Positions 1 through 9,475 are shown, numbered from the stretch's first letter. The stretch: 64,000 nucleotides of DNA from Metamycoplasma alkalescens (GCF_900476125.1 NZ_LS991949.1:310001-374000); one strand, 5' to 3'. Numbers and translations: made by a program. The notes: a model not told the origin generated them from the letters alone.

Positions 1-82
1 ATAATTTTTCTTCCTTTTTTGAAACAAAAAGAGGCTGCTCATATCTTCTTTTTTCTTGTAGCAAAACCTCTTTATCAATCAT
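1..82 (-). CDS. prmC: 5' part of probable release-factor glutamine methyltransferase PrmC
   Basis: Only the first 27 codons are inside the window; the gene runs off the left edge. The ATG at 80-82 lies one base after the prfA stop. The visible N-terminus (MIDKEVLLQEKRRYEQ, then a lysine-rich stretch) resembles the start of PrmC/HemK proteins, which often carry an LLLEKxRY-like segment. PrmC methylates the glutamine of the GGQ motif of release factors, and prfA-prmC is a common gene order. The call rests mainly on context, because no catalytic motif (NPPY) is in view. Confidence 0.5.
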   Translation of the reverse strand, partial: MIDKEVLLQEKRRYEQPLFVSKKEEKL

Positions 83-83
83 T

Positions 84-1163
84 TTATAATCCTACTTCTT
101 GAATTTTTTTAGCTTTTTCATCAGCAATTAATGCATCAATAATTTTATCCAAACTACCTTCCATAACTGTTTTTAGTGAAGTTGAAAATCCAATTCGATG
201 ATCTGTAACACGGTCTTGAGGATAATTATATGTCCGAATTTTTTCACTTCGATCTCCAGTTCCAGCTAATTTTCTTAATCCACTTTCTTCTTCTTCGCGT
301 TTTTGAATTTCAATTTCATACAAGCGACTTTTTAAAACTTTTAATGCCGTTTCTTTGTTTTGAATTTGACTTCTTTCATCTTGTGAAGTAACAACAATTC
401 CAGATGGTTTATGTGTGATTCGCACAGCTGAATCTGTTGTATTAACCGATTGTCCCCCAGCCCCAGATGATCGAAAAACATCAATTTCAAGATCTTCAGG
501 TTTAATTACAATGTTGACATCATCATCAATTTCTGGTAAAACTGTTACTGTTGCTGTTGAAGTATGTACTCTTCCTTGCGTTTCTGTTGCTGGTACTCTT
601 TGTACACGATGCACACCACGTTCAAATTTCATTTTTGAAAAAACTTTTTCACCTTTAATGCTAAAAACGATTTGACTATATCCACCTGCTGAACCATATG
701 TATAATCAATAATTTTTATTTTAAAATCCATTTCTTCGGAATATTTTTGGTACATTTTAAACAAATCACCCGAAAAAATATTTGCTTCATCACCCCCTGC
801 TGCACCACGAATTTCAACAATAACATTGCGTTTATCATTTTCATCAACAGGTAATAGCAATTCTTTTAATTTTTCTTCTAATTCATTCATTTTCTTTAAT
901 TGATTATCAATATCATTTCTTGCAAGTTCAATTAATTCACTATCTTTTTCATTTTCTAAAATATCTTTAGATAATAAATAAAGTTCTTCAAAATCTTGGT
1001 ATTTTTTAAAATAAACATAAATATCCTCAAGATCTGCTTTTTCTTTGGAGATTTTGGCATATTTTTTAATGTCATTATAAACATCGGGAGAGTTTAATTT
1101 TTGTTCAAGTTCTAAATATTGTTTCTTGATAGCAATCAAGGAGTCATACATTGTTTTTTCCAT
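84..1163 (-). CDS. prfA: Peptide chain release factor 1
   Basis: This 359-residue protein has the usual family length. It recognises UAA and UAG in the ribosomal A site and triggers peptidyl-tRNA hydrolysis. Residues 191-193 are the PAT stop-codon recognition tripeptide of RF1, inside the conserved [20 protein letters not shown] block. The catalytic GGQ loop is at residues 236-238 (SGAGGQSVN). There are no internal TGA codons. RF2, which reads UGA, is not needed in a code-4 organism and was not seen. No Shine-Dalgarno precedes the ATG at 1163; a second ATG four codons on (MYDSLI) could be the true start. It is followed after one base by prmC. Confidence 0.97.
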   Translation of the reverse strand: MEKTMYDSLIAIKKQYLELEQKLNSPDVYNDIKKYAKISKEKADLEDIYVYFKKYQDFEELYLLSKDILENEKDSELIELARNDIDNQLKKMNELEEKLKELLLPVDENDKRNVIVEIRGAAGGDEANIFSGDLFKMYQKYSEEMDFKIKIIDYTYGSAGGYSQIVFSIKGEKVFSKMKFERGVHRVQRVPATETQGRVHTSTATVTVLPEIDDDVNIVIKPEDLEIDVFRSSGAGGQSVNTTDSAVRITHKPSGIVVTSQDERSQIQNKETALKVLKSRLYEIEIQKREEEESGLRKLAGTGDRSEKIRTYNYPQDRVTDHRIGFSTSLKTVMEGSLDKIIDALIADEKAKKIQEVGL

Positions 1164-1252
1164 AATATATATAAGTATATTTTAAATAATCCAAATTTTA
1201 TTAAAAATAATAAGGCATTTTCTTATATAATAATCATTGAATTTTCCATCAA

Positions 1253-1327
1253 GCCGTCATAGCTCAGGGGCAGAGCACTTCCATGGTAAGGAAGGGGTCG
1301 CTGGTTCAATTCCAGTTGACGGCACCA
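1253..1327 (+). tRNA. tRNA-Thr (anticodon GGT)
   Basis: A full cloverleaf is visible. The acceptor arm GCCGTCA pairs with TGACGGC, the D arm is GCTC/GAGC, and the anticodon stem CTTCC/GGAAG encloses the loop ATGGTAA (anticodon GGT). A T arm with TTCAATT follows, and CCA is encoded. It is one of three Thr isoacceptors here, the others being at 57852 and 58538. Confidence 0.95.
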
Positions 1328-1354
1328 TATATTCAAAAATATCAAATTCCAATG

Positions 1355-1394
1355 AAAAAAGCAGTCTTCTAAAAAAATATGAAGTCTGCTTTTT
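1355..1394. terminator. Bidirectional intrinsic terminator
   Basis: A near-perfect inverted repeat (AAAAAGCAGtCTTC pairing with GAAGtCTGCTTTTT, one T-T mismatch) ends in a T run on both strands. It serves the tRNA-Thr on the plus strand and probably the lipoprotein gene arriving on the minus strand. Confidence 0.8.
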
Positions 1395-1446
1395 AATATA
1401 TTTTTCTTATAATCTAAGCTGTTTAATTTGAAACAAAGATTATTTT

Positions 1447-2424
1447 TTATTTCTTTTTAGCTTTGAATTTGATTGGGATATTTGTTCAAGTTTCATTTTC
1501 TTTTCTATTAATATTATTAAAATATTGATGATTTGTAACTTTATCAACTTTCCAATTTTTTAGATCCTGATTAAATGCTTTTGCATCAGTAAACATTGAT
1601 TTCATTGTTGTTACATTGCTTGTGTCCCAAATTGAAATATCTTGATTGAATTTCAATGCATTTTCAAACATGTTATTCATTTTGGTGACTTTTGTTACTT
1701 TTCAGTTTTTAATATTTCCATTAAACTCATTTGTATTTTGAAACATGTTACTCATATCAGTAACATTTGAAACATCTCAATTTCCAATTTCTTGGTTGAA
1801 TTTTTTAGCGCCATTAAAAACTGAAGCCATATCAGTTATTTTTGACGTTTTTCATCCTGAAATATTTTGATTGAAACTTGCTGCATCTTTAAAAATACCA
1901 CGCATTGTCGTTAAATTCTCAGTTTTTCAATTTGATATATTTTGATTGAATTTGCTTGCACGAATAAACAAGAAATCCATATTAGTTACATTTGAAACAT
2001 TTCATTTAGAAATATCTGCATTAAAGTTATTTGCAGTATCAAACATATTTTTCATGGTTTTAACTTTAGAAGTATTTCATTTAGAAATATCACCATTGAA
2101 TTTTGTTGCTCCAAAGAAAACGCCATCCATGTTTGTTATATTGCTTGTGTCTCATTTTTCAATGCCCTCAATTTTATCATTAACATTTTCTTTAAAAGCA
2201 TCTTTTAAGCTTGTTATTTGCTTTGGAAGGGTTGTTGGAACTTTTTTAACTGTTTTGGGAACAGCTTCAATTTGTCCATTTTTAAAACCAATTTGAATCA
2301 GTTCGGTTCCATCCTTACTTAGAACTTGTTTTTGTTCAGTTTTTGTAATATTACATGATGCAGATATTAAAGGACTTCCTAAAATAATTGCATTCACACT
2401 CAATAATAAAACTTTTTTATTCAT
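1447..2424 (-). CDS. Surface lipoprotein with DUF285 / 25-residue BspA-like repeats
   Basis: This 325-residue lipoprotein contains several TGA-encoded Trp residues. Residues 1-23 form a lipoprotein signal ending in the lipobox LISAS-C, so Cys24 is the predicted lipid-anchored residue. About 65 residues of linker follow. Then come eight full tandem repeats of 25 residues plus a degenerate ninth, with consensus W-x-T-S-x-V-T-x-M-x-x-M-F-x-x-A-x-x-F-N-x-D-I-S. This is the DUF285 / bacterial surface protein 26-residue repeat family, also described as palindromic amphipathic repeat coding elements (PARCELs). Such proteins are leucine-rich-repeat-like and exposed at the surface; the ligand is unknown. 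A good Shine-Dalgarno (GAAGGAG) precedes the ATG. The promoter carries a 17-base poly(A) tract. Confidence 0.9.
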
Positions 2425-2455
2425 TTAATTTACTCCTTCAATTTTTAAAAACTTA

Positions 2456-2484
2456 ATTTTAATATTTTTTTTTTTTTTTTTCTA
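2456..2484 (-). promoter_or_regulatory. Promoter of the lipoprotein gene with a 17-base poly(A) spacer tract
   Basis: On the minus strand a run of 17 A (2465-2481) lies just upstream of a TAAAAT -10-like hexamer (2456-2461). The run occupies the place of the -10/-35 spacer. The ribosome-binding site and ATG follow 20-32 bases downstream. Homopolymer length changes in this position are a known cause of phase variation in mycoplasma lipoprotein genes. The promoter assignment is inferred. Confidence 0.6.
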
Positions 2485-2604
2485 AAATTAAGGGAGATTT
2501 TAATTAAAGAATTATCTAATTAAAAACAAAAAAATTATGAATTTAAACAAATTAAATTTTTTTAATTAAATTTGAGTAATCATTTTTTTAAAAAAAAATT
2601 AAAT

Positions 2605-2624
2605 AAAAAAGCAGATATAACTGC
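2605..2624 (-). terminator. Terminator after tRNA-Trp
   Basis: On the minus strand, GCAG-TTATAT-CTGC is followed by six T. The stem is short (4 bp), so the hairpin is modest. It lies 30 bases beyond the 3' end of the tRNA. Confidence 0.5.
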
Positions 2625-2654
2625 CTTTAGAATTCATTTTCTTTTATAAAGATA

Positions 2655-2729
2655 TGGCACGGGTAGCAAGACTCGAACTCACAACACACGGGGTTGAAGC
2701 CCGTTGTTCTACCATTGAACTATACCCGT
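2655..2729 (-). tRNA. tRNA-Trp (anticodon TCA, reads UGA and UGG)
   Basis: The acceptor arm ACGGGTA pairs with TACCCGT, the D arm is GTTC/GAAC, and the anticodon stem ACGGG/CCCGT encloses the loop CTTCAAC, giving anticodon TCA. The T loop is TTCGAGT and CCA is encoded. This is the tRNA that allows UGA to be read as tryptophan, and it is direct evidence for genetic code 4. Confidence 0.96.
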
Positions 2730-2730
2730 A

Positions 2731-2780
2731 AAATAATGTAAAATGTTTTTTTAATAAAACATAAACATTTTACATTATTT
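2731..2780 (-). terminator. Long terminator-like hairpin after acpP
   Basis: A perfect 17-bp inverted repeat (2731-2747 with 2764-2780) has a 16-base loop. It lies immediately downstream of the acyl carrier protein gene and just upstream of the tRNA-Trp 5' end. It probably ends acpP transcription and may separate it from the tRNA. Confidence 0.65.
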
Positions 2781-2783
2781 TTT

Positions 2784-3014
2784 TTATTTTCGATTTTTTT
2801 GTTCGATTAAGTTTATGACATCGCCAATAGTTTTTATTTGCATTAATTCATCATCAGTTATTTCAATATTAAAATTCGATTCCAACTCTGATATCAAAAT
2901 TACTAAATCTAAACTATCAACATTTAAATCTTTAATTAAAGTATCTAAATCAAATTTCTTTTTTGTAAGTTTACTTATTTTTTTAAATACTAATTCTTTA
3001 AAATCCAAATTCAT
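2784..3014 (-). CDS. acpP: Acyl carrier protein
   Basis: A 76-residue protein of typical ACP length. Ser34 in the motif NVDSLDLV is the predicted 4'-phosphopantetheine attachment site (the DSL motif). The rest is a small acidic helical bundle (ELESNFNIEITDDEL). ACP carries acyl chains as thioesters for lipid synthesis; mycoplasmas keep it even though they lack full fatty acid synthesis. It stands as a separate small unit between the 3044-4999 cluster and the tRNA-Trp. Confidence 0.9.
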   Translation of the reverse strand: MNLDFKELVFKKISKLTKKKFDLDTLIKDLNVDSLDLVILISELESNFNIEITDDELMQIKTIGDVINLIEQKNRK

Positions 3015-3043
3015 AAGAGAAATTATAACTTATTTGTACTTAT

Positions 3044-3577
3044 TTTATAACTCACAACACTTTTTTGTTTGTCATTATTTCATTTAAAAGTAATTAATAA
3101 ATTTTGATCATCAATTTGTTTGTAGGCATAATCAACTTCACCATCTATTACAAGCATCCGGTTTAAAACGTCTTTAATAATATAAACGATCATTTCTTCA
3201 TCAATCCATGCTTGTCCATTACGATAATTTAATTTTTCATAATAATCAGAACTTTTAATTTCTGGAAAAATTTCTTTTCATGGAACATCCTTTTTGTTTT
3301 TTGTTTCAATAATGTTTTGATCTTCATCTTGATTTTTATCATCAATTACTGAATTATTTTGATCCTCAGATTTTGAATCATCACTTATTTTTGAGTCTTC
3401 ATTATTTTTATTCTCATTTGGATTGTTCGGTTTTTTATTATCTTGATTAATTTTATTTGCATCTTTTTTATTTGATTTTTGTTGCAAAATCACAAATGTT
3501 GCTGCTAATCCACAGGCAATTGCAACAATTGAACTAATTCCCAACCACAACCAAATTTTTTTCTTTTTTTCTTTCAT
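3044..3577 (-). CDS. Membrane-anchored protein of unknown function (third gene of unknown cluster)
   Basis: This 177-residue protein was not recognised. Residues 1-7 are a lysine-rich cytoplasmic start, and residues 8-29 form one hydrophobic segment (signal anchor or signal peptide, containing AIAC that is only a poor lipobox). Residues 35-95 are a low-complexity N/D/E/K linker. The last 80 residues look folded (SSDYYEKLNYRNGQAWIDEEM). Two codons are TGA (Trp). The ATG overlaps the stop of the upstream gene by one base (TAATG), so the two are translationally coupled. The product is probably a surface-facing domain tethered by a flexible linker. Confidence 0.75.
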
Positions 3578-4704
3578 TATTTATTCCCCATTTCTTCAAT
3601 AAAATTCAAAGAATCAGCGTTTTTTATGATTTCAGCAAAATTTTTATACTTAATTTTGTGTCATTTTTCGTTCGTCAATCATCCTTTAATTGCTTTTGTT
3701 TTCATTTTTATTAACCCATTTTGTAAATGAAAAAAAGCTTTGGGAAAATCTTGAGCATAAGAAAGTTTGAAATCTTTTAGATTTTTACCAATATTTAAAT
3801 TAATTTGATAACCAAAAATTCCACTATGTTTTAAAGGAATAAGCATCCCTAATTTTGCATAAGGATTTTGTTGTCCGACAACAACATTATCCAATTCCCT
3901 ATCATAATAACTATATGAATCAACTAAAATCTCACTTCGATTAAAAGATTTATATTTTAGTTTAGTTTCATATTTTTCTTTAAAAGGACTAAAAATACTA
4001 GCTTGACCCAAACTTAAATCATAAGTATCAGAATTATCTAATGGATATTCTTCTTGGTCATTTTTATTTATTTTTGTTATTTCTAAGTCATATAATTTTT
4101 GATTAAGCAAACCTTGTTTTAATAAATTGGGTTTGAAAAATAAGTTGATATATTTTGTTTTGAACTGATGATTAACTTTGTTTTTGTCAACTCAATCTGA
4201 ATAAGAATTAATTGAAATTTCAGATAAAACTTGAATATTTGTTTCTTTGCTAACCAAGATATTTTTTGATTTACTATTATTTTTTAATCAATATGTGAAA
4301 TGCTTTGTTTGATTTCAATAACGCCCAATTTTATATTCAATTTCAAAATTTAAATTTAAAATATCTTTAAATTCAAGCTTATTTTTACTATCCAAATCAC
4401 TGTTGTAACTAAAAACAAATTTGTTTTTCTCTTGATCAAAAGCCGGCAAAAAGTCAACTTTATTATTATTGATTAATCCAGTCACTCTTATTTCTTTAAT
4501 ATCAGCTAAATTATTTATATGCTCAAAAAAGACAATAAATTTATCATTTTTAATAATTCTTCGAATTTTTAATTTTGTAATTTCATTTGTGCTTGACCAT
4601 TGATCTGTATAATCAACTTTTTTAGCATTAAAAATGAATTCTTCTGTTCAAGTGCTTTGCTTATTTTCGAAATTATTTTGATTTTGCTTATGAACAATAT
4701 ACAT
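3577..4704 (-). CDS. Conserved protein of unknown function, paralogue of the 9495-10613 gene
   Basis: About 375 residues with several TGA-Trp codons. The function is not recognised. The C-terminal third shares clear similarity with the protein at 9495-10613: an LG-x-IPL-(KH)-SG block, then YQINLNI, then FPKAFFHLQNGLIK, against LGYHLPIRYNG, YQINQ and FPKKLFDFENGLIK. The first residues (MYIVHK, with upstream in-frame codons reading IIWLIYLLI) suggest a membrane segment if translation begins earlier. I chose the ATG at 4704, inside the end of the upstream gene; a TTG at 4722 is an alternative. Neither has a good ribosome-binding site. It is the middle gene of a three-gene coupled cluster. Confidence 0.7.
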
Positions 4705-4999
4705 AATCAATAAATAAATCAACCAAATAATTTAATTTTTTATAATAAGCATTTTTTGATCAATTATCTAAGTATCAATATGGATTATTTTCATTTTTAA
4801 TAAAATCAACAATGAAAATTTTTTTATAATCTTCACTTAATGAATTAATAAAAAAATCAAGAATTGAAACATTTTTAAATTGTGAATTGATTTGATTTTT
4901 ATTTTTTTTAAGTTTCTGATTTAAACAAAAATCAACAATAAAAGCCCTTTTCTTTTGCAAGCTCATATTTTTTAAATCATTAATTTTATTTTCTAGCAT
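4688..4999 (-). CDS. Small protein with possible helix-turn-helix end, paralogue of the 10782-11195 gene
   Basis: A 103-residue protein. The ATG at 4999 is chosen because AGGAG lies nine bases upstream; a TTG six codons earlier would overlap that site. The C-terminal half (INSLSEDYKKIF, then W, then SKNAYYKKLNYLVDLF) matches the protein at 10782-11195 (INNFSDLDRSIF, W, SKSTFYRRLKFIEKFI). The last segment resembles a recognition helix of a helix-turn-helix, so a DNA-binding role is possible but unproven. It ends 17 bases inside the next gene and heads the cluster. Confidence 0.65.
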
Positions 5000-5131
5000 C
5001 TTGTTATCTCCTACCAAAAACTTTAATTAAAAAACTAAAGAAAAAAAATAAAATGAAACTTAAAATAAAAGTATTTATAATAATAAATAGCATTTTTAAA
5101 AGTCTCATTAAATTAAATTAGGATCTAAATT

Positions 5132-5851
5132 ATGGATAAAAAAATTAAAATTCAAAAAAGGATTTCTGAAATGGGTTTTTGCTCCCGTAGAGAAGCTGAA
5201 AATCTCATTAAAGAAAAAAAAGTTTATGTCAATAATCAAATTGCAGTTATTGGTCAAAGAGTCTTTTTTGATGATGAAATTAAAATTAATAACCAGATTT
5301 TAAAAAATCAAAATCAAAAATTTTATATCCTTTTAAATAAACCAAGAAACACAATTTGCACACTAAAGGATCCCCAAAATCGCCAAACAATTTATCAATG
5401 AATGAAACTTGAAAAATTTTGTTTTTCCATTGGTCGACTTGATTTTAATACAACGGGGGTAATTATTGTTACAAATGATGGTGATTTTGCTAATTTATTA
5501 GCACATCCTTCAAGCAATATTGAACGCGAATACATTGCGACACTAAAAAAACCTTTAAGTGAAAAAGAATTAAAATTTCTTAACTCCAATTTTGTGATGC
5601 TAAATAATAAATTTTCAAAACAAACTGTGAAAAAAATTGATGATTTTAATTATCTTGTTAAATTAAATGAAGGAAGAAATCACCATGTCAAAAATCTTTT
5701 TTTATTAGTTGATAATCTTGTTTTAAAACTGCATCGAAAAAGATATGGTATTTGGGATGATAAAAATTTAAAAATTGGTCAATTTCGCTATTTAGATGAA
5801 AATGAAATTCATTCTTATTTAAAAAAAATAAAATCAAACCACTTAAACTAG
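5132..5851 (+). CDS. rluB: rRNA pseudouridine synthase, RluB/RsuA family
   Basis: 239 residues with one internal TGA (Trp90). The N-terminal S4 RNA-binding domain spans about residues 1-60 (RISEMGFCSRREAENLI). The catalytic domain carries GRLDFNTTG with the conserved Asp104 that attacks the uracil. The protein converts a specific uridine of rRNA to pseudouridine; RluB (23S) is the usual member in Firmicutes, but RsuA-like specificity cannot be excluded. The start has TTAGGAT upstream. It is divergent from the unknown cluster and ends in a terminator that contains its stop codon. Confidence 0.9.
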
Positions 5852-5865
5852 GGTTTGATTTTTTA
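5832..5865 (+). terminator. Terminator overlapping the rluB stop codon
   Basis: AATCAAACC (5832-5840) pairs with GGTTTGATT (5852-5860), followed by TTTTT. The TAG stop of rluB lies in the loop. The convergent transketolase-like gene ends two bases beyond the hairpin. Confidence 0.85.
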
Positions 5866-7698
5866 TTTATCAATGATTTTTTTGATTGCTTTTTCAATCA
5901 AATTAAAATCAGATTTAACTTTATTATTTGTATTGTTAAGATTTAAATTCATCTTCGCATATTTTAATCAGCCATTTTTGATATCTTTTGTAAAAGTAAT
6001 TGCGCAATTTTTATTGTAATTTAGTTTATCCAAATTATCTTCATTGGAAATTGAAATTAAATTTAATTGATCTTTAACTGCAATTTTATAAGCTAATTGT
6101 AAATCATTTCCTTTTGCTAGTAATGTATATTGCGAAGGATTTTTTAAAACATAATATGCACCCAAAATAAAATTTGCTTTCGATGTATTTTCAGAGTTTC
6201 AACTACTATTAAATTTCGCAATGATTACAACTGGGGAAGTAGCTTTATTAAAATAATATTCGATTGCGCCAGCTAATTCATTTGCATCAGCTGGATAAAG
6301 AATTTTTAGTCCTTCAATTTGGTTTAAAATTGCAACTTGTTCTTCTTCTTGATATGAAATATTTGAATTTTTAAGTGAATTTAAATCATTATTAAAAATA
6401 AAAAGCATTTTTAAATTATTTGCTGCTGCTTGTTTTAGCCCAGGAATAAATAAACTTGCATCCGATAATGAATCAAAAATAATTGGTTTAAAATTCGAAT
6501 GATAAAAAATCCCACAAGCAATTAACCCCATTGCTGATTTTTTCATTTCTAAAAATAATTTTCTTCCTTCAGGATTATTGAAATCATGCACACCACCTGC
6601 ATTTTTTATTTTTGTTAATAAATCAAATAAAGAAGAAATTGCAATCGTGTTTTTATATTTATCAAAAACATTGTTCATGATTGTGATTAATTTTGCAGCT
6701 AAATCATTTTTATTCATCAAATAATTATCATTAACATTTTCTTTAATATTTTCATTTAAAAAATGCATTAGCTTATCTGAAGGCGTTCATTTTATAAATA
6801 ATTCATTATTTTTTGCAAAAACTTTTTTATATTCATTGACAACATCAATATAGCAATCAAACAAATCACTTTTTTTGAAATTTGTTAAATCTTTAAATTC
6901 ATCAATTTGTTCAAAACTTAAACTTGAAGATCTTGAATAATATCCTTCAAAATTAATGATTTTCATTTCTTGTAATGAAGTTTTAATTTCAATGATTGTT
7001 GGTTTATTGCTTTTTTTAGCTTTTGTGATTGCTTTTGAGATTGATTTATAATTTGCATCATTGATTTTTAAATATTTAAACCCATATGATTCATATGTTT
7101 TTTTATTGTTTATCATTGTCTTTTTAACATTAAAATTGCTTAAAAAAGAATTCGAATCATACAAGACAATCAACTTATTTAAACTAATTAATCCAGCATA
7201 TTTTAGCGCCTCTTGGGCAATGCCAGTTTCCAAATCTTTTCTTGAAACAAAAGCATAAGTAAAATGACTTACTTCTTTAAATTTATTTGATAAATTAGCC
7301 TCAGCAACAGCAATTCCAACTGCTTGAGCAACACCATAACCTGGTTTGGTTGAAGATATTTCAATCCCGAATTTGTTATTTTTTGCAAGAAAATTTTGAT
7401 AATTCGAAGTTGGTTTATTGATATTTTCCAAATCATTTTTGGAAATTAATCCTAACAAATATAATGTTGAATAATATGTTGGATTAGCATTGGCATCACT
7501 AAGAATGAACCGATCTCTTGCAATTCAATCGGGGTTTTTTAAATCAAATTTATAATGGAAAGCAAAAAGGGTATGAAAAATTTTTGCTGCACTAATATTA
7601 ATTGGAATATTTGTTGTTTTCATATTTGCAATTTGCGCTAAAGAATTAATTTTAATGTTATCAATTGCAATGTTATTTATCTGTTTTTTTTTAAACAT
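5863..7698 (-). CDS. Transketolase-like protein lacking catalytic motifs (probable pseudoenzyme)
   Basis: A 611-residue protein with five or so TGA-Trp codons and no frameshift. It aligns over its length with transketolase: the N-terminal IN-x-L-x-x-A block, NPDWIARDRFILS, GYGVAQAVGIAVAEA, the EALKYAGLISLNKLIVLYDSN region, and the pyrimidine-domain PADANELAGA. The residues that bind thiamine diphosphate are gone. The substrate histidines (SGHPG and SAGHGS in active enzymes) read MKTTN and SDANAN. The GDG of the metal-binding motif reads SRK. The catalytic Glu of REHAMG reads KKSAMG. The length and intact frame suggest the protein is kept for some other role. The start ATG has GAAGG upstream and overlaps the end of the 7691-7996 gene by eight bases. 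Confidence 0.8.
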
Positions 7699-7996
7699 TT
7701 TCAATACCTTCAAAAATTAGTTTTATATTGCTTGGTTTTGTATTAATTAATGAATATATTCTTTGTTCTAACATAAAGATCATTTTTTTTGTTTCAAAAG
7801 ACAAAATTGCATCTTTTTTCAATTTATATGAAATAGAAATTTCAAGATTATTTTTGTTAATGATTATTTTTGGTTTGATTGTTAAAATAATTGCATCTTG
7901 GGTTGCAAAAAAATCATCAATTGCTTGATGTATCGTTTCAATTTCAACCTTGAAATCAAAATTCATTTTTGTATCTACTGATATAAAATCATTCAT
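7691..7996 (-). CDS. Small Asp23/Gls24-like protein linked to efp
   Basis: 101 residues. The alternating pattern of the central strand region (IEISISYKLKKDA) and the end (SNIKLIFEGIENV) resembles the Asp23/Gls24 (DUF322) fold, in which a short alpha/beta unit ends in a VHVEGI-like strand. Similarity is modest, so this is an inference. In Firmicutes a gene of this family often follows efp. The ATG lies one base after the efp stop, with AGGAAG inside the end of efp as ribosome-binding site. The role is unknown. Confidence 0.65.
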   Translation of the reverse strand: MNDFISVDTKMNFDFKVEIETIHQAIDDFFATQDAIILTIKPKIIINKNNLEISISYKLKKDAILSFETKKMIFMLEQRIYSLINTKPSNIKLIFEGIENV

Positions 7997-7997
7997 A

Positions 7998-8555
7998 CTA
8001 TGCTCTTCCTACATATTTCCCAGTTTCTGTTGAAACCAAAATAACTTCGCCTTCTTTAATGAATAGCGGTGTTTCAATCACAAAATTAGTTTCCAATGTA
8101 ACTTTTTTTTGTGCTGCTGTGGCTGTATTGCCTTTTACTGCATCAGGTGCTTCAGTAACTTTTAAAGCAACATTAGCTGGTAATTCAATATCTAAAACTT
8201 CTTCTTCAAATTTGCGAATAATTACACGCATTCCTTCTCTTAAAAAGTTTAATTCTCACTCAACATCTGCAACTGGAATTTCAATTTGTTCAAATGTATC
8301 TTGATCCATTAAAACAATGCTATCTCCTGAATTATATAAATAATCCATTGAGACTTTATCAATCATTGCTTTTTCAACTTTTTCACCACCAGTAAAAGAC
8401 TTAATTGTTGTTGAACCAGATCTTAAATCTTTTGCTTTAACTTTAACATTTGCTTGACCTCGACCTTGTTTTGAATGTTGAAATTCCAAGACAACATAAA
8501 TATTTCCATCTAATTTAAAAGTTACTCCTGGTTTTAAATCATTAACATTAATCAT
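7998..8555 (-). CDS. efp: Elongation factor P
   Basis: 185 residues with one TGA-Trp. EF-P binds next to the P site and rescues ribosomes stalled at polyproline. Domain I carries HSKQGRGQANVKVK: the loop-tip residue that is a modified Lys in E. coli and B. subtilis is Arg32 here. The conserved TFxxGEKVEKA and C-terminal VSTETGKYVGRA (usually DTRTGEYxxR) are present. A strong AAAGGAG lies upstream of the ATG. The gene heads a unit with the Asp23-like and transketolase-like genes, each overlapping or abutting the next. Confidence 0.95.
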
Positions 8556-8703
8556 TTAATTTGCTCCTTTGATAATTTTTTATAATTTAATCCAAATTTT
8601 TAAATAAATTCAAACATTGATATTTGTATTACTTAAGAAATTATAAAGTATTAGATATTTAAAAAAACAAAATAAAATTGGGTTTTTATTGTTCTTAATA
8701 GAA

Positions 8704-8709
8704 TAAAAT
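8704..8709 (+). promoter_or_regulatory. -10 box of nadE, seven bases before the ATG
   Basis: TAAAAT, then seven bases, then the ATG at 8717. There is no Shine-Dalgarno, so the transcript would start at or near the ATG (leaderless). Inferred from sequence only. Confidence 0.55.
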
Positions 8710-8716
8710 TATTATT

Positions 8717-9475
8717 ATGGAAAAATGACCTTATATTAATTTAAGTGAACTTGAGATAAAAAAATATCAAAAACTTATTGATAAATTAAAAAAATGAATT
8801 GAAAAAAAAGTTCTTGATGCAAATGCAAAAGGAATTGTTTTAGGTATATCTGGTGGTATTGATAGTGCTACTTTAGCAATGATATGTAAAGATATTTTTC
8901 AAAAAAATGCACATTTTTATTATTTAAAAACAAAAAAAGATCTTGAAAATGAAAAAGATATAAAAAAATTGAACGCAGTTTTAGATAATTCAATCAAAAC
9001 AATCAATCTAAAAAAACAATTCAATTCATTATCAAAAAAATTTTCTTTGAAAAATAATTGAATCAAGGCTAATACAAAATCAAGGTTTTTTATGAATGTC
9101 TTGTACACAAAAGCTCAACAAAATGATTGTTTAGTATTAGGAACTGATAACTATAATGAATATTTTTTAGGTTATTTTACTAAGTGAGGTGATGGTGGTT
9201 GTGATTTATTACCATTTGCTAATTTATTAAAAAGTGATATTTATAAAATTGCAGCAATTTTAAAAGTTCCAAATTCAATAATTAAAAAACGACCAAGTGC
9301 TAATTTGTTAAATAATCAATATGATGAAGAAGAATTAGGATTTAGTTATGAAGAATTTGAAAAATATATCAAAAATCCTTTAGATTCCAATCCATTCACT
9401 GCTAAAAAAATCAAAGCATTGCACAAAAAAACTGCGCATAAAAGAAATCCAATTCCAAAAGGACCAAAATTATAA
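8717..9475 (+). CDS. nadE: NH3-dependent NAD+ synthetase
   Basis: 252 residues with several TGA-Trp codons. It makes NAD+ from nicotinic acid adenine dinucleotide, ATP and ammonia. Residues 45-50 are the PP-loop SGGIDS of ATP pyrophosphatases. The conserved GTDNYNEYFLGYFTKWGDGGCDLLP and KRPSANL blocks of NadE are present. No glutaminase domain is attached, so it is the short ammonia-dependent form. It stands alone between divergent efp and a convergent unknown gene. Confidence 0.95.

Noticed and set aside
1164-1252. Leaderless start for prfA.
   Set aside because: A TATACT hexamer is present but 10 bases from the ATG, and other T/A runs make the spacing ambiguous. Left out of the set of nine.
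1447-2424. The lipoprotein gene looks like two or more fragments if TGA is read as stop.
   Set aside because: Each TGA falls on the conserved Trp of a repeat and the frame never shifts. With code 4 and a tRNA-Trp(TCA) in the window it is one gene. The same holds for dnaG, rpoD, secDF, glyS, ligA, cas9 and others.
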